A stretch of DNA of 36,317 nt from Candidatus Erwinia dacicola (GCF_001756855.1 NZ_MAYS01000057.1:1-36317); one strand, 5' to 3'; counted from the stretch's first letter, positions 8,205 to 17,196 are shown. Numbers and translations: made by a program. The notes: a model not told the origin generated them from the sequence alone.

Positions 8205-8989
8205 CCCATACACACCTGCCGGCGATGGGGGGCTGCCAGTCATACGCGTCACCGCTGCCGGTACCTATTGATTATCCGGCGGCGCTGGCGCTGCGGCAGA
8301 TGGCCTTAGCACATGATGAGTATCCTCAGTATCTGCTGGCGCCGGAGGTCAGCGCCCTGCTCCACTATGTCCCCGACCTCTATCGCAAGATGCTGTTCAC
8401 CACGCTGTGGAACACCGGCGCGCGCATTAACGAAGCGCTGGCCCTGACCCGGGGAGATTTCAGCCTGGCACCGCCCTACCCCTACGTGCAGCTGGCCACC
8501 CTCAAGCAGCGCGGTGAAAAAGCGGCTCGCGGCCCGGGCAGGGCACCGTCAGGAGTGGTACCTCACCGCCTGGTTCCGCTGTCCGATCCGCAGTACGTGG
8601 CCCAGCTGGAGATGATGGTGGCCACGCTGAAAATTCCCCTCGAGCGGCGCAGCCCGGAGACGGGACGCGCGGAACGCGTCCGGCTGTGGAGCATCACTGA
8701 CCGGACGGTCCGCACCTGGCTGAACGAGGCCGTTGACGCCGCCGCTGATGACGGTGTGACGTTCTCGGTACCGGTGACGCCACACACCTTCCGGCACAGC
8801 TATGCCATGCACATGCTGTACGCCGGCATTCCGCTGAAGGCGCTGCAGAGCCTGATGGGGCACAAAAGCATGAAGTCGACCGAGGTGTACACGAAGGTGT
8901 TTGCGCTGGACGTGGCCGCCCGGCACCGGGTGCAGTTTCAGATGCCGGGTACTGAAGCCGTGGGTATATTGAAGAGTATTAAAGGGTAA
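8201..8989 (+). CDS. Tyrosine recombinase, plasmid resolvase type
   Basis: All signature residues of the lambda-integrase family are visible: R75 in NTGARINEAL, K102 in ATLKQRG, H195 and R198 in HTFRHS, H221 in LMGHKS, and the nucleophile Y230 in TEVYTKVF. At 262 residues with a short N-terminal domain it is similar in size to the F-plasmid ResD (D protein) type, which resolves plasmid multimers; that role is inferred from family and context. It is translationally coupled to the preceding membrane-anchored protein. No obvious recombination site was identified next to it. Confidence 0.9.
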   Translation: MTHTHLPAMGGCQSYASPLPVPIDYPAALALRQMALAHDEYPQYLLAPEVSALLHYVPDLYRKMLFTTLWNTGARINEALALTRGDFSLAPPYPYVQLATLKQRGEKAARGPGRAPSGVVPHRLVPLSDPQYVAQLEMMVATLKIPLERRSPETGRAERVRLWSITDRTVRTWLNEAVDAAADDGVTFSVPVTPHTFRHSYAMHMLYAGIPLKALQSLMGHKSMKSTEVYTKVFALDVAARHRVQFQMPGTEAVGILKSIKG

Positions 8990-9042
8990 TATTGTCAGGA
9001 CTTGGAAACTGAACTGCACGGCATTAGCGTGCAGTACGGTGA

Positions 9043-9498
9043 CTACTTAGTTTTACTGAAACAGGCGCCGACAATGAACGACACCAGCAAAGATAAACAT
9101 GCTCCTGTGATGCTGGCATACGAGGCCATTAACTCAATCTGATCCCAGAATGGATTGTCCGAATTAACATCCTCATAAGCTATGGTCAACCCGACTGGTG
9201 CCTTTGGAACGTAATCCGACGGTGCGACTAGGCAGGCGAGAATGTAAATCAGCATAGCCACTGAATGTCCCTGCAGTGCCCGGGAGTTTTCATGAGCGCA
9301 AGAAACTATGATCCCAATTATTGCCTGGACGATACAGGCAAGCAGCATGCCCGTTGTCCAGGGTATTGAGGACTTTCCCTCATGCACGAGTACAAGCGAA
9401 TAGATACATCCCAGTGCGAGACTTGACAGGAGAGTGACCAAAACTCCCGTCATGGAGATATATCGTGACTTACGAATTCCAGTTATATGACGTACCAT
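9043..9498 (-). CDS. Four-helix membrane protein, 151 aa
   Basis: The ATG is preceded by AAGGGG. Hydrophobic helices are predicted by eye at about residues 15-37, 49-66, 78-92 and 126-146, with a polar loop between the third and fourth helices. I do not recognise the family and see no motif. It is convergent with the recombinase gene and is separated from the parA/RHH cassette by about 125 bases. Confidence 0.55.
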   Translation of the reverse strand: MVRHITGIRKSRYISMTGVLVTLLSSLALGCIYSLVLVHEGKSSIPWTTGMLLACIVQAIIGIIVSCAHENSRALQGHSVAMLIYILACLVAPSDYVPKAPVGLTIAYEDVNSDNPFWDQIELMASYASITGACLSLLVSFIVGACFSKTK

Positions 9499-9622
9499 CC
9501 AAGCCCCTTACGATGATAGAAACAGCAGTTTGACAGCAACTCAAACGCAAGCGCAACGAAGTGATCTGCCAAATCCTAACCGTAAGATTGAGTAATAAAT
9601 AATACTTCACACGTATGAAGGA

Positions 9623-9907
9623 TTATTTATTCAGATAACCTTCAAGTGCAGCCCGAACCAGCGCACTGACATTCTTAGGCTCAATGCCGTTACGCTTGTT
9701 ATTCAGAGCAAGATCTTCGCATTGCCTGAGTAAAGACTCCGGAAGAGAGATGGTTGTTCTGGCCAGTTTTTCAGGGGACTCAATGGGTCTTTTGTCGTCA
9801 CCGTAGGGCTTATCGGCCAGCATACTTGCAAGCTTGTCCGCCTGATCTTCAGAAACTGAAGTTACCGGGCGAGGAGCTTTATTTTTATCACTCGGTTTTT
9901 TTAGCAC
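9623..9907 (-). CDS. Ribbon-helix-helix partition adaptor (ParB/ParG type), cassette 1
   Basis: A 94-residue protein with a basic, disordered N terminus and a C-terminal RHH domain: LARTTISLPESLLRQCEDLAL followed by PKNVSALVRAALEGYL. In ParA/ParG-type partition such proteins bind the centromere and stimulate the ParA ATPase through the flexible N terminus. The start is a GTG at 9907 that overlaps the parA stop codon (GTGCTAA), so the two are coupled. Tandem repeats upstream of parA (10678-10705) are the likely binding site. Confidence 0.8.
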   Translation of the reverse strand: MLKKPSDKNKAPRPVTSVSEDQADKLASMLADKPYGDDKRPIESPEKLARTTISLPESLLRQCEDLALNNKRNGIEPKNVSALVRAALEGYLNK

Positions 9908-10542
9908 CCGAACACCTCATTTAAAAGTGACAGAACTTCTCCCTTGGCCTTCTGATTATCCGTTTCCAGTACGGACATACCCTGAGACATCACATCCCGG
10001 TATACCTTGCGATAACATCCGACGGATTCAAGAGGTGTCAGGGTCTCAAACTCTTTCACGTACTCAAGGAATTCATGACGCTCATTCCCCTGTAACAGCG
10101 GGTTCGTGGTGGCCATCGTCTGGTAACAAAATACCTTCAGGTCTGGATTTAGATCTCGTATTGCTTCGATTTGCTGGCGCAGCTCTTCCATCGTGTCAAG
10201 ATCCAGCTGGGAGCACTGGTGAGGAGCGATTATCTGGTGGGCAACCGTTCCTCCAGTGATCAGTTCTCTGCTGTTCCGTCCTGCTACATCCACGATAACG
10301 TGGTCATATTTTTCATCCAGGCTGCGCAACGTTGAGGAGATATTGTCGCGTTTTTCAATCAGCGTAATACGCGGGGACAACTCTGCTTCTTCCCTCTCGG
10401 CATACCACCGTGAAGCTGAACGTTGCGCATCCGCGTCCACGAGGCAGACGTCTGAGCCTCTCAAGGCCAGCCCAATAGCCACATTTATTGCTGTGGTAGT
10501 TTTAGCTGCGCCACCCTTGTTACATCCAATAATTGTAATCAT
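9901..10542 (-). CDS. parA: ParA-type partition ATPase, cassette 1
   Basis: A 213-residue small ParA without an N-terminal HTH, hence of the type Ib (ParF-like) class. The deviant Walker A motif is at residues 9-16 and reads KGGAAKTT: the signature lysine K9 and the P-loop K14 are present, but the usual glycine before K14 is alanine. Walker A' is followed by LVDADAQRSA (about 34-43), and DHVIVDVAGR gives Walker B near 80-90. Together with the RHH protein it would position plasmid copies. It lies downstream of umuDC on the same strand, separated by a 200-base region of tandem repeats. Confidence 0.88.
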   Translation of the reverse strand: MITIIGCNKGGAAKTTTAINVAIGLALRGSDVCLVDADAQRSASRWYAEREEAELSPRITLIEKRDNISSTLRSLDEKYDHVIVDVAGRNSRELITGGTVAHQIIAPHQCSQLDLDTMEELRQQIEAIRDLNPDLKVFCYQTMATTNPLLQGNERHEFLEYVKEFETLTPLESVGCYRKVYRDVMSQGMSVLETDNQKAKGEVLSLLNEVFGC

Positions 10543-10609
10543 ATCAGCACCATTTTTTGTTTTCTCAGCTGCCGACCTGGCAAGCTAAATCTGTATGAAA
10601 TCATACTTC

Positions 10610-10710
10610 ATTTCTCATAAGTAGCAAATGTTATTTATGAAGTGTGAAGTATGAAAGATGAAGTGTGATTTGCTGTTTATGAGGTATGAGGTATGAGGTA
10701 TGAGGTGTGG
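10610..10710. repeat. Tandem repeats between parA and umuC, cassette 1
   Basis: Positions 10678-10705 hold four head-to-tail copies of the 7-mer TATGAGG. Just before them (10635-10668) are looser repeats of the type ATGAAGTG/TGAAGTAT. They lie about 70-160 bases upstream of the parA start and are the natural candidate for a centromere and operator bound by the RHH protein. Related TATGAAG sequence also occurs beyond the RHH stop near 9610. Confidence 0.6.
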
Positions 10711-10753
10711 GGTAGCGAACATGAGCGTCTGAGAGTTTAAATATTCGTAAGAA

Positions 10754-12028
10754 CTATTTTAGTAGTGCAACCGGTATGTCCTTCCATCTTGTGGTCCACG
10801 CCGGTGAAAGCATCTCTCGCTTCATTTGCCACTCTGGGGCTGTTCCTTGCCCGGCAAACCACAGCTTACCAAGTCCTGAGTTATTCACTTTGTCCAGCAC
10901 CGACATCAGCTGCGCGCTGGCAGGGCGCGGCGGCGTATCATCGAACAGACCCAGCTGAGCCATTGCTCCAGAGCTGAAGTCTCCCAGCATGATGCCAGCC
11001 TTTGCATACCTGTGGCCATCGCGCCAGATGCGCTCGAGACAGCGCATGGCCACGGCAATGATGTCCCGGGTGTCCTGAGTGGCCACCGTCAGTTTTTCTC
11101 CCGCCACGTTGCCGTAGTACGGTTCCCCCTGAGCAAACGGGGAGGTCTTGATGAATGCAGAGATGTGCTGACAGTACTGTCCTTCCTGTCGCAGTTTTTC
11201 GGCCGCACGTTGAGCATGGGTGCATACCGCCTGACGCATACTTTCAAGCGACGTGATGCGCTCGCCGAAGCTGCGGCTGCAGACGATCTGCTGTTTCGTC
11301 GGAGGGACTTCTTCCAGTGCGATGCACGATTCGCCGGCCAGTTCCCGCACGGTACGCTCAAGAACTACGTTGAAATTTTTCCTGATGAAGGCCGGATTAC
11401 TACGGGCAAGATCTAGCGCCGATATTATCCCCATTGCATTAAGTTGCTTACTGAGCCTGCGCCCAACGCCCCAGACTTCTTCAACCGGCTGACGTGAAAG
11501 CAGCTTGTCCGTTCGCTGAGGGTTGCCCGGAGTCAGTGCCAGCACGCCTCCAAATTGCTTCCATTCCTTGCTGGCCCACTGGGCTGATTTTGCCAGTGTT
11601 TTAGTTGGGCCCATTCCTACGCCTACGGTTAACCCTGTCACGGTCCTGACCCTCTCACGCACGCGCCTGCCGTAATCTTCAAATGACTCTGTGCGGTCAA
11701 TGCCCCGTATATCCAGGAAAGATTCATCGATCGAGTAGATTTCCGTGGCCGGTGCCATTTCTTCCAGAACCGTGGAAACCCTGACGGACATGTCGTGATA
11801 CAGCGAGTAATTACTGGAAAAGGCGTGCAGGCGTACCGGAAACTGCTGTGATTTTATCTGAAACCACGGCTGCCCCATTTTAATACCCAGGGCCTTACTT
11901 TCGGCGCTGCGGGCGATCACACAGCCATCGTTATTCGAAAGTACGATAACCGGGGCGTTTTTTAAATCCGGGCGGAATACCTTCTCGCAGGAAGCGTAAA
12001 AGCTATTGACGTCAACAAGTGCAAACAC
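10754..12028 (-). CDS. umuC: Y-family DNA polymerase V catalytic subunit (UmuC), copy 1
   Basis: A 424-residue protein close in length to E. coli UmuC (422). The catalytic carboxylates are present: D6 in MFALVDVNSF and D101-E102 in YSIDESFLD. The C-terminal clamp-binding motif QLGLFDD is also present. With processed UmuD it performs mutagenic translesion synthesis. It starts with GTG three bases after the umuD stop and is in the same LexA-controlled operon. It resembles the second copy at 32777-34048 throughout but is clearly diverged from it. Confidence 0.95.
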   Translation of the reverse strand: MFALVDVNSFYASCEKVFRPDLKNAPVIVLSNNDGCVIARSAESKALGIKMGQPWFQIKSQQFPVRLHAFSSNYSLYHDMSVRVSTVLEEMAPATEIYSIDESFLDIRGIDRTESFEDYGRRVRERVRTVTGLTVGVGMGPTKTLAKSAQWASKEWKQFGGVLALTPGNPQRTDKLLSRQPVEEVWGVGRRLSKQLNAMGIISALDLARSNPAFIRKNFNVVLERTVRELAGESCIALEEVPPTKQQIVCSRSFGERITSLESMRQAVCTHAQRAAEKLRQEGQYCQHISAFIKTSPFAQGEPYYGNVAGEKLTVATQDTRDIIAVAMRCLERIWRDGHRYAKAGIMLGDFSSGAMAQLGLFDDTPPRPASAQLMSVLDKVNNSGLGKLWFAGQGTAPEWQMKREMLSPAWTTRWKDIPVALLK

Positions 12029-12031
12029 GAT

Positions 12032-12460
12032 TCACCCCCGCGTAGCGTGGAGAAACCAGGTCACAACACCGAAAATTTCCAGCGCGTCCGGTTCCGGATA
12101 GATCGTGGAAAACGCGGGGTTCATCGGCTGCAGTGCGAGGCACGGGCGCAGCTGCAGAACTTTGACGGTGAACTCCCCATCCACGGCAGCGATCACAATG
12201 TCTCCGTGAGAGGGTGTTTCTGATTTATCCACGACGAGCAGGTCACCATCCCTGATCCCGGCATCTACCATGCTGTGGCCAGAAGCTCTGATGAAGTACG
12301 TTGCACTGCGGTGCCGGATACACAGGTCGTTCAGATCCAGCATCTCCTCAACGTAGTCCTGGGCCGGAGAAGGAAAACCGGCGGGCACTCGTTCCGTAAA
12401 GAGAGGAAGGGGTATGTGGGTTAACGCTGCAGAGACTGCACATAGCCCGGATCGATTCAT
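12032..12460 (-). CDS. umuD: UmuD-like SOS mutagenesis protein, copy 1
   Basis: A 142-residue protein from the ATG at 12460, which has AAGGTG upstream. The cleavage site is A27-G28 in [12 protein letters not shown], the catalytic serine is S63 in ASGHSMVD, and the lysine is K100 in GEFTVKVL, as in LexA/UmuD peptidases. RecA-stimulated self-cleavage yields UmuD', the partner of UmuC. A longer frame beginning at 12541 would read through the LexA box and is not credible. The A-G cleavage pair rather than C-G matches plasmid homologues such as MucA and ImpA. Confidence 0.93.
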   Translation of the reverse strand: MNRSGLCAVSAALTHIPLPLFTERVPAGFPSPAQDYVEEMLDLNDLCIRHRSATYFIRASGHSMVDAGIRDGDLLVVDKSETPSHGDIVIAAVDGEFTVKVLQLRPCLALQPMNPAFSTIYPEPDALEIFGVVTWFLHATRG

Positions 12461-12479
12461 AAGAGCACCTTTGTGAATA

Positions 12480-12495
12480 CTGTATTTATGTACAG
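12480..12495 (-). promoter_or_regulatory. LexA binding site (SOS box) of umuDC copy 1
   Basis: CTGTATTTATGTACAG matches the LexA consensus CTGT-N8-ACAG, with an AT-rich centre. It lies 20 bases upstream of the umuD start, so LexA repression and damage induction are expected. Confidence 0.9.
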
Positions 12496-12585
12496 TATTA
12501 ATATAATCGCGACTTACGCGCTCTACAACCGGGCAGGCCAATACTTACAAATCGTTCTTAAAACCGCAGAAACCGAGCCTTTTAC

Positions 12586-12673
12586 ATCTCATATTGTTCT
12601 CAAATTTATCTCAAAAAGGTTGATGATTTTCTCTTTTGTCGCTAGCATTTGAATTGTTCTCACATTTATCTCT
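12586..12673. promoter_or_regulatory. parC: parC-like centromere with two iteron clusters
   Basis: Hexamers of the type ATCTCA/TTCTCA start at 12586, 12597 and 12608, which is an 11-bp period, and recur at 12657 and 12668. The 20-bp stretches at 12593-12612 and 12653-12672 differ at one base and are exactly 60 bp apart. Between the clusters lies a promoter-like TTGATG (12620-12625), 17-bp spacer, TAGCAT (12643-12648). Plasmid R1 parC likewise has two sets of 11-bp iterons flanking the parMR promoter, so this is the likely ParR-binding centromere and autoregulatory site. Confidence 0.7.
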
Positions 12674-12725
12674 GAAATGTGTCTTTTAGTTATTAATAAT
12701 TCCCTTTAGGGGTAAGGTATGCCAG

Positions 12726-13682
12726 ATGAAAATTTTTATGGATGACGGTTCAACTAACATCAAAATGAAATGGGAAGCTGATGGCGAAATCAGGCAGATG
12801 ATCAGCCCTAACAGCTTCAAGCCGCAGTGGTCTGTGCCATTCGGCGCACAGCCAGTGTTCAACTACAGCATGAACGGCGAGCAGTATTCATTTGACCCGG
12901 TCGCTGCCGATGCCGTGGTGACAACGAACGTGGCGTGGCAGTACAGCGATGTGAACGTTGTGGCCGTTCATCACGCACTGCTGCAGACGGGGCTGGTACC
13001 GTGTGAAGTAGATATCACCGTTACGCTGCCGCTGAGTGAGTATTACAACCGGGACAACCAGCCTGATAATGAAGCCATCAGGCGTAAAGAACAGAGCCTG
13101 ATGAGGCCTGTCACTCTCAATGGCGGCAAAACCTTTACAGTGCGGAGCGTGGCCGTGATGCCTGAATCGATTCCTGCCGGATTCAGCGTTCTACAGACTA
13201 TGGACCCGCTGGAGTCTCTGCTGATTGTTGACCTCGGTGGGACCACTCTTGATATTTCTCAGGTAACCGGGCGGATGTCGGGAATAACGCGAATTTACGG
13301 CGACTCAACAATCGGCGTGTCGCTGATGACGTCTGCAGTGCGTGATGTGCTGCGCGTGGCCAGAACACACGGCAGCAGCTATCTTGCTGATGAGATGATT
13401 ATTCACCGCAGTGACGACAGTTATCTGGCTGCGCGCATCAATGACACGACGCGTCTGCCTGAAGTGAAAAGTACGCTGACCGAGTCTGAAAACAGACTGA
13501 CAAAACGGGTTCTCAACGCGGTCAGTTCATTTGAGGGATACACGCACGTCATGGTTATCGGCGGTGGTGCTGAAATCGTGGCAGGGGCAATCCGTGAACA
13601 CTGCGGCATCCGGCCGGAGCGCTTCTTTAAAACAGATTCTCCCCAGTATGACCTCGTAAACGGTATGTTTGAAATCGGATAA
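12726..13682 (+). CDS. parM: ParM/StbA actin-like plasmid segregation ATPase
   Basis: A 318-residue protein that I can align with R1 ParM almost end to end: the N-terminal phosphate-binding loop [13 protein letters not shown], the stretch [20 protein letters not shown], the second phosphate loop [12 protein letters not shown], and [11 protein letters not shown]. ParM forms insertion-polymerising filaments that push plasmid copies apart when capped by ParR bound to parC. The start at 12726 is supported by an AGGGGTAAGG stretch upstream. ParR follows after five bases. Confidence 0.95.
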   Translation: MKIFMDDGSTNIKMKWEADGEIRQMISPNSFKPQWSVPFGAQPVFNYSMNGEQYSFDPVAADAVVTTNVAWQYSDVNVVAVHHALLQTGLVPCEVDITVTLPLSEYYNRDNQPDNEAIRRKEQSLMRPVTLNGGKTFTVRSVAVMPESIPAGFSVLQTMDPLESLLIVDLGGTTLDISQVTGRMSGITRIYGDSTIGVSLMTSAVRDVLRVARTHGSSYLADEMIIHRSDDSYLAARINDTTRLPEVKSTLTESENRLTKRVLNAVSSFEGYTHVMVIGGGAEIVAGAIREHCGIRPERFFKTDSPQYDLVNGMFEIG

Positions 13683-13687
13683 GAGAT

Positions 13688-14065
13688 ATGGATACGCGAC
13701 GGAAAATACAGTTTTACCTGAACCCGGAAACAAACCAGGCAGACCGCTGTGTGGACGCGGTACTGAATAATACGCCGCAGGGGGACCGGGGCAGGTTACA
13801 GCGTGCAGCTATGCTGAGTGGTTTTGCTCTGCATAAAATTGATCCGCGTATCCCGTTCCTGCTCTCGGAGCTGCTGACCGAAAACACCACGTTCAGCGAA
13901 ACCCTGCAGGTCATAAAAGCGGTCCTGCCCGCTGCTCAGGCGGAGAGGCTGGAAGAAATTATACAAACAGCACCGCCGGAAAATATCCCCGAGCAACATT
14001 CTCTACAGGCTGGTGCAGAGGATGAAACCCGCAGCAATGCGAGGGGCATATTCGGTACCAAATAA
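13688..14065 (+). CDS. parR: ParR/StbB centromere-binding adaptor
   Basis: A 125-residue protein immediately downstream of parM, where ParR is found in type II partition loci. The N terminus (RRKIQFYLNPE) has the short strand of an RHH domain, followed by helices containing GDRGRLQRAAMLSGFAL. The C terminus is polar and probably disordered, as in ParR proteins where it contacts ParM. The predicted targets are the 11-bp iterons at 12586-12673. Confidence 0.88.
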   Translation: MDTRRKIQFYLNPETNQADRCVDAVLNNTPQGDRGRLQRAAMLSGFALHKIDPRIPFLLSELLTENTTFSETLQVIKAVLPAAQAERLEEIIQTAPPENIPEQHSLQAGAEDETRSNARGIFGTK

Positions 14066-14074
14066 GGAGCGACG

Positions 14075-14311
14075 ATGATCACAGCAATAAGAATATTTTT
14101 TTTGAGGGTAACTGGAGCTGACCGCCTCTCTGCGAAGCAGCGGAAAAATATCGGTGAGTTTTTTCTTCTTGGCAGCAGCCTGTTTATTGTTCCACTGCTA
14201 TTTCTGGATAATCCGGGGGTTGTGGTGAAGGTCGTGCTGCAGCTGCTGTGGGCGCTTGCGATAGCTGTGGGCGCGATGCTGGCGCATGTGCAGAAGAGAA
14301 AACCGGAGTGA
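14075..14311 (+). CDS. Small two-helix membrane protein, 78 aa
   Basis: The ATG is preceded by AGGAG. Hydrophobic segments span about residues 27-44 and 49-70, and both ends are basic. It is nine bases downstream of parR and probably on the parMR transcript. The family is unknown. Confidence 0.6.
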   Translation: MITAIRIFFLRVTGADRLSAKQRKNIGEFFLLGSSLFIVPLLFLDNPGVVVKVVLQLLWALAIAVGAMLAHVQKRKPE

Positions 14312-14962
14312 ATATTGCCGGGAAGGGAGTGGCCGTGCTCGTTGTCACTCCGTTGCACTGACGCTTCCTCGCCCGGGCTGTTCGTTCCTCGCTTCGCTGC
14401 GGTACGCCTCAGTCCTGGCTGTGGCGAGCGTTAGGGGTGATTTTTTTATCATTTTAATGTTCAGTCCTTTCACTACGGTGCGGTAAGCGCGGGGAAATTC
14501 TTTAGCCGGAAATACCGTGCCTGCCCGTCCGGCAGGACTCCGTGACCTCATCTTCAGTATGGAAGTCGCGTTGCTCCTTATTTATGGCGCCTGTCGGCGC
14601 ACCCCTTCCAGCCATCGGCGCCAGCAACTTTCTCACCTCATCCAATGTTCTGTCCGAAGATGACCCACGTTGTTCGCTTTCTGTTTTAAGGATGTCGCTG
14701 CGCTCCGCTTCTGAGCCGTCCAACGCCCTGCGGTCGTCAGCCGGCGGGTCTGAGGTGCCGTGCCCTCACTGTAGCCGGGCTGGCGTTCAGACAAGGGAAG
14801 CTTCGCCGGCCTGCTCACCCGTTCCCCGCCGTGCGCGGGACATTCAGTCCGCTCCGGCGGCGCGTGCGGCTTGCGCGTCCGCCCCTGTCTGTTCCGCCTG
14901 TCGCCCGTCTTTGTGGAGGCCACGGCACAAGAGGGTGCCCCCATCAGATAAGGAGTCAGCGT
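14312..14962 (+). other. Leading-region intergenic block upstream of the DNA methylase
   Basis: No gene. The right part (14813-14950) resembles the block at 16619-16745 in sequence and layout, both running up to the ribosome-binding site of a leading-region gene. Short GC palindromes are frequent, for example GCCTGTCGGCGC at 14588. Such repeated, hairpin-rich spacers are where single-stranded (Frpo/ssi-like) promoters sit in conjugative leading regions; no promoter is proven here. Confidence 0.45.
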
Positions 14963-15643
14963 ATGTCACGTTTCATTCAGGGTAACTGCATCCAGATTAT
15001 GTCCGGCTTTCCCGATAAGGCCGTGGATTTCATTCTCACCGATCCGCCGTACCTCGTCGGTTTTCGCGACCGCGCCGGGCGCACGATAGCCGGCGACAAG
15101 ACGGACGAGTGGCTCCAGCCCGCCTGTCATGAGATGTACCGCGTGCTGAAAAACGACTCGCTCATGGTCAGCTTCTACGGCTGGAACCGCGCCGATCGCT
15201 TTATCAGCGCATGGACCGCTGCGGGCTTTCGCATCGTCGGCCACTTCGTATTTGCCAAAACCTACGCGTCAAAATCTGCATACGTCGGCTATACGCACGA
15301 ATGCGCCTATGTGCTGGCCAAAGGACGCCCGCGCCTGCCGGAGAATCCGCTGCCCGACGTGCTGGGATGGAAGTACACGGGCAACCGGCATCATCCGACC
15401 GAAAAGCCCGTGACCAGCCTGCAACCCCTGATTGAGTCGTTCACGCACCCGGGCGCTATCGTGCTTGACCCGTTCGCGGGATCCGGTTCGACCTGCGTCG
15501 CGGCGCTCCAGTCCGGCCGGCGCTACATCGGCATTGAGCTACTGGAACAGTACCACCGCGCGGGCCAACAGCGGCTGGCCGCCGTACAGCGCGCCATGCT
15601 GCAACCTGCGGCCAACGGTGACTGGCTACCGGAGGCTGCGTAA
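14963..15643 (+). CDS. DNA methyltransferase, beta class (DPPY)
   Basis: A 226-residue protein started by the ATG with AAGGAG upstream. The catalytic motif is DPPY at residues 27-30, HPTEKP is at 144-149, and the SAM-binding FAGSGS is at 171-176, an order typical of beta-class N6-adenine/N4-cytosine methylases (CcrM/YhdJ-like). Similar orphan methylases are common in plasmid leading regions (YubD type) and could protect entering DNA from restriction. No restriction endonuclease gene accompanies it. Its stop codon overlaps the next start (TAATG). A paralogue starts at 36220. Confidence 0.93.
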   Translation: MSRFIQGNCIQIMSGFPDKAVDFILTDPPYLVGFRDRAGRTIAGDKTDEWLQPACHEMYRVLKNDSLMVSFYGWNRADRFISAWTAAGFRIVGHFVFAKTYASKSAYVGYTHECAYVLAKGRPRLPENPLPDVLGWKYTGNRHHPTEKPVTSLQPLIESFTHPGAIVLDPFAGSGSTCVAALQSGRRYIGIELLEQYHRAGQQRLAAVQRAMLQPAANGDWLPEAA

Positions 15644-15864
15644 TGAACTACGCGGGAATTGAATCACTGCGATCGGATGTGGCAGAGCTGGTCAACATGA
15701 TGGATGAACTGTGGGTAAGAATGAATGCGCTAGGTAGCCACAACTACCGGGACGACACGCCGGCGGCAGAGCTGATGGCCCGGCAGGCCGTTACCCGTAT
15801 TAACGCGCTGTTTCTCAATGCATACCGCGAAATGCTGGCGCTCAATGCCTGCTTTAAAGACTGA
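15643..15864 (+). CDS. Hypothetical leading-region protein, 73 aa
   Basis: A small, mostly helical protein whose ATG overlaps the methylase stop codon, so it is translationally coupled. No motif or membrane segment is visible. After its stop there is a GC hairpin (15872-15889) and then the ribosome-binding site of the DUF1380 gene. Confidence 0.65.
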   Translation: MNYAGIESLRSDVAELVNMMDELWVRMNALGSHNYRDDTPAAELMARQAVTRINALFLNAYREMLALNACFKD

Positions 15865-15911
15865 AGTATCCGGCCGGGAAAGCCCGGCCACGACTAAAAC
15901 CGGAGAAAATC

Positions 15912-16322
15912 ATGTACGGAACACGAAAAGAGATTAACGAAAAGCTGAAACGCGCCTTCACGAACAGCGAACCGCTGGCCGTGCTGGTCTGGTCACGGGA
16001 AACGGTGACGGACATTATCGACGAAGAGCTGACCGACGCCGAGGCTGACCGCCTTCTGTGCCGCATCGGCGGGGTTGCGTTTTACGGGCACGCGGCGGAG
16101 GGGATTTCGCGCCATACCCTGAGCGAATGGCTGCGGTCTGACAGAAAAACAATCCAGACGGTGACGGTGGACGCCGGGCTGCTGAAAAAAATAACGGAGA
16201 GGGCGCAGCGCGCGCTGCTGTCAGAAGAGGGGAGCGCCTGGGATGCAGGCAATGACTGCCCGCCGGGGGTACGCGAGGGCCTGGACGACGTGGCTCGCAT
16301 GCTGACGCTGCTGGCCGCCTGA
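15912..16322 (+). CDS. DUF1380 family protein, copy 1
   Basis: A 136-residue protein beginning MYGTRKEINEKL, with VLVWSRETVTDI and ELTDAEADRLL following. The same layout is seen in the second copy at 17238-17645 (MYGT, LIVWTSGNVSDV, ITPEEADEI), so the two are paralogues. Proteins of this family (YubE/YubF-like) occur in IncF-type leading regions; the biochemical function is unknown. CGGAG precedes the start. Confidence 0.75.
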   Translation: MYGTRKEINEKLKRAFTNSEPLAVLVWSRETVTDIIDEELTDAEADRLLCRIGGVAFYGHAAEGISRHTLSEWLRSDRKTIQTVTVDAGLLKKITERAQRALLSEEGSAWDAGNDCPPGVREGLDDVARMLTLLAA

Positions 16323-16770
16323 CGCTGAGCAAAGCCTGACTGCCGGAGGCGGCGAAGCCCGTCGCTTCCGGACGGGTACGGGACCCGCGAGAGACCGGCC
16401 GGCAGCGGAGCGGCAGGTACGGTCGCGGGCATCGAACCCCCGCCCGTACACCAACGCCACGCGGCAGTTCCCGGCCCTGCCGGGGCCGCAAAGGGCGCAG
16501 GCTGAGCCTGCCCACGGGGTAAAACGGTGCGCCATGAGGCCGCCGTGTCGTGGGGGCTTACGCCGTGCCCGAACCTTAGCCGGGCCGCTGCAATCGCAAG
16601 AGTCCGCTGCGCCGTCTCCTCACCCGTTCGCGCCCGTCACGGGCATTCAGCCCGCAACGGCCTTGCGCTGCGGCTTCCGGGGACGCTCCTGCGCTTTCCG
16701 CTTTGCGCCCGTCTCTGGTGTGGTCACGGCGCAAGCCCGCGCCGTATCACATGCTAACAGTGGAGATGCT
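16323..16770 (+). other. Leading-region intergenic block upstream of ardB/klcA
   Basis: No gene; GC-rich with many short palindromes, for example CGGCCCTGCCGGGGCCG near 16470. Positions 16619-16745 are related to 14813-14950 (shared words such as TCACCCGTTC and CATTCAG). A frame open from 16534 through this block into the antirestriction gene lacks a ribosome-binding site and is not used. Candidate single-stranded promoter region by analogy. Confidence 0.4.
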
Positions 16771-17196
16771 ATGAACACACAGACCCCCGCCGCCGTCCAC
16801 GTCGATCGCTTAATGACGATGCGTTTTTTGCCGATGCTCTTTTCCCACGACTACGTGCGCGCCGAACATAACGTTTTTCTCTATGCAAGTCGCTTTCTTA
16901 CAAGCTATGACGGCTGCGAGTGGAGTTTTGTTGCGCTGGAAAACGGCGGGGGATTCATGCAGCCCGGTGGCGACAAGTGGCACTTTAGTAACCCGGACAA
17001 CGGGGCCGAAGTGAATCTGTCGGCAGAGGCGGCGGGCATCGTCATCACTTCAATGGTGCTGAACCACCGCAGCTGGTTTTATGACCGCCATGATGAACCG
17101 GAACTGTGTGAGCACTACTGTGAGCGCTTTCGCCAGCTGACCGGGTTTATCTCCGCACATCCTGAATACAGCGCCATCTACCGCGCGCTTAACTGA
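16771..17196 (+). CDS. klcA: Antirestriction protein, ArdB/KlcA family
   Basis: A 141-residue protein from the ATG at 16771 with TGGAG upstream. The family pattern is clear: FLPMLFSHDYVRAEHNVFLYASRFLTSYDGCEW, then NGGGFMQPGG and the C-terminal FRQLTGFISAHPEYSAIYRALN. ArdB/KlcA proteins alleviate type I restriction without resembling DNA, by a mechanism different from ArdA. The position in the leading region suits early expression in the recipient. It is followed by a GC hairpin (17203-17225) and the second DUF1380 gene. Confidence 0.92.
   Translation: MNTQTPAAVHVDRLMTMRFLPMLFSHDYVRAEHNVFLYASRFLTSYDGCEWSFVALENGGGFMQPGGDKWHFSNPDNGAEVNLSAEAAGIVITSMVLNHRSWFYDRHDEPELCEHYCERFRQLTGFISAHPEYSAIYRALN

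Noticed and set aside
12461-12541. N-terminal extension of UmuD copy 1 to a 169-residue protein
   Set aside because: The extension would be translated from the LexA box and promoter; the ATG at 12460 has a ribosome-binding site and gives normal length.
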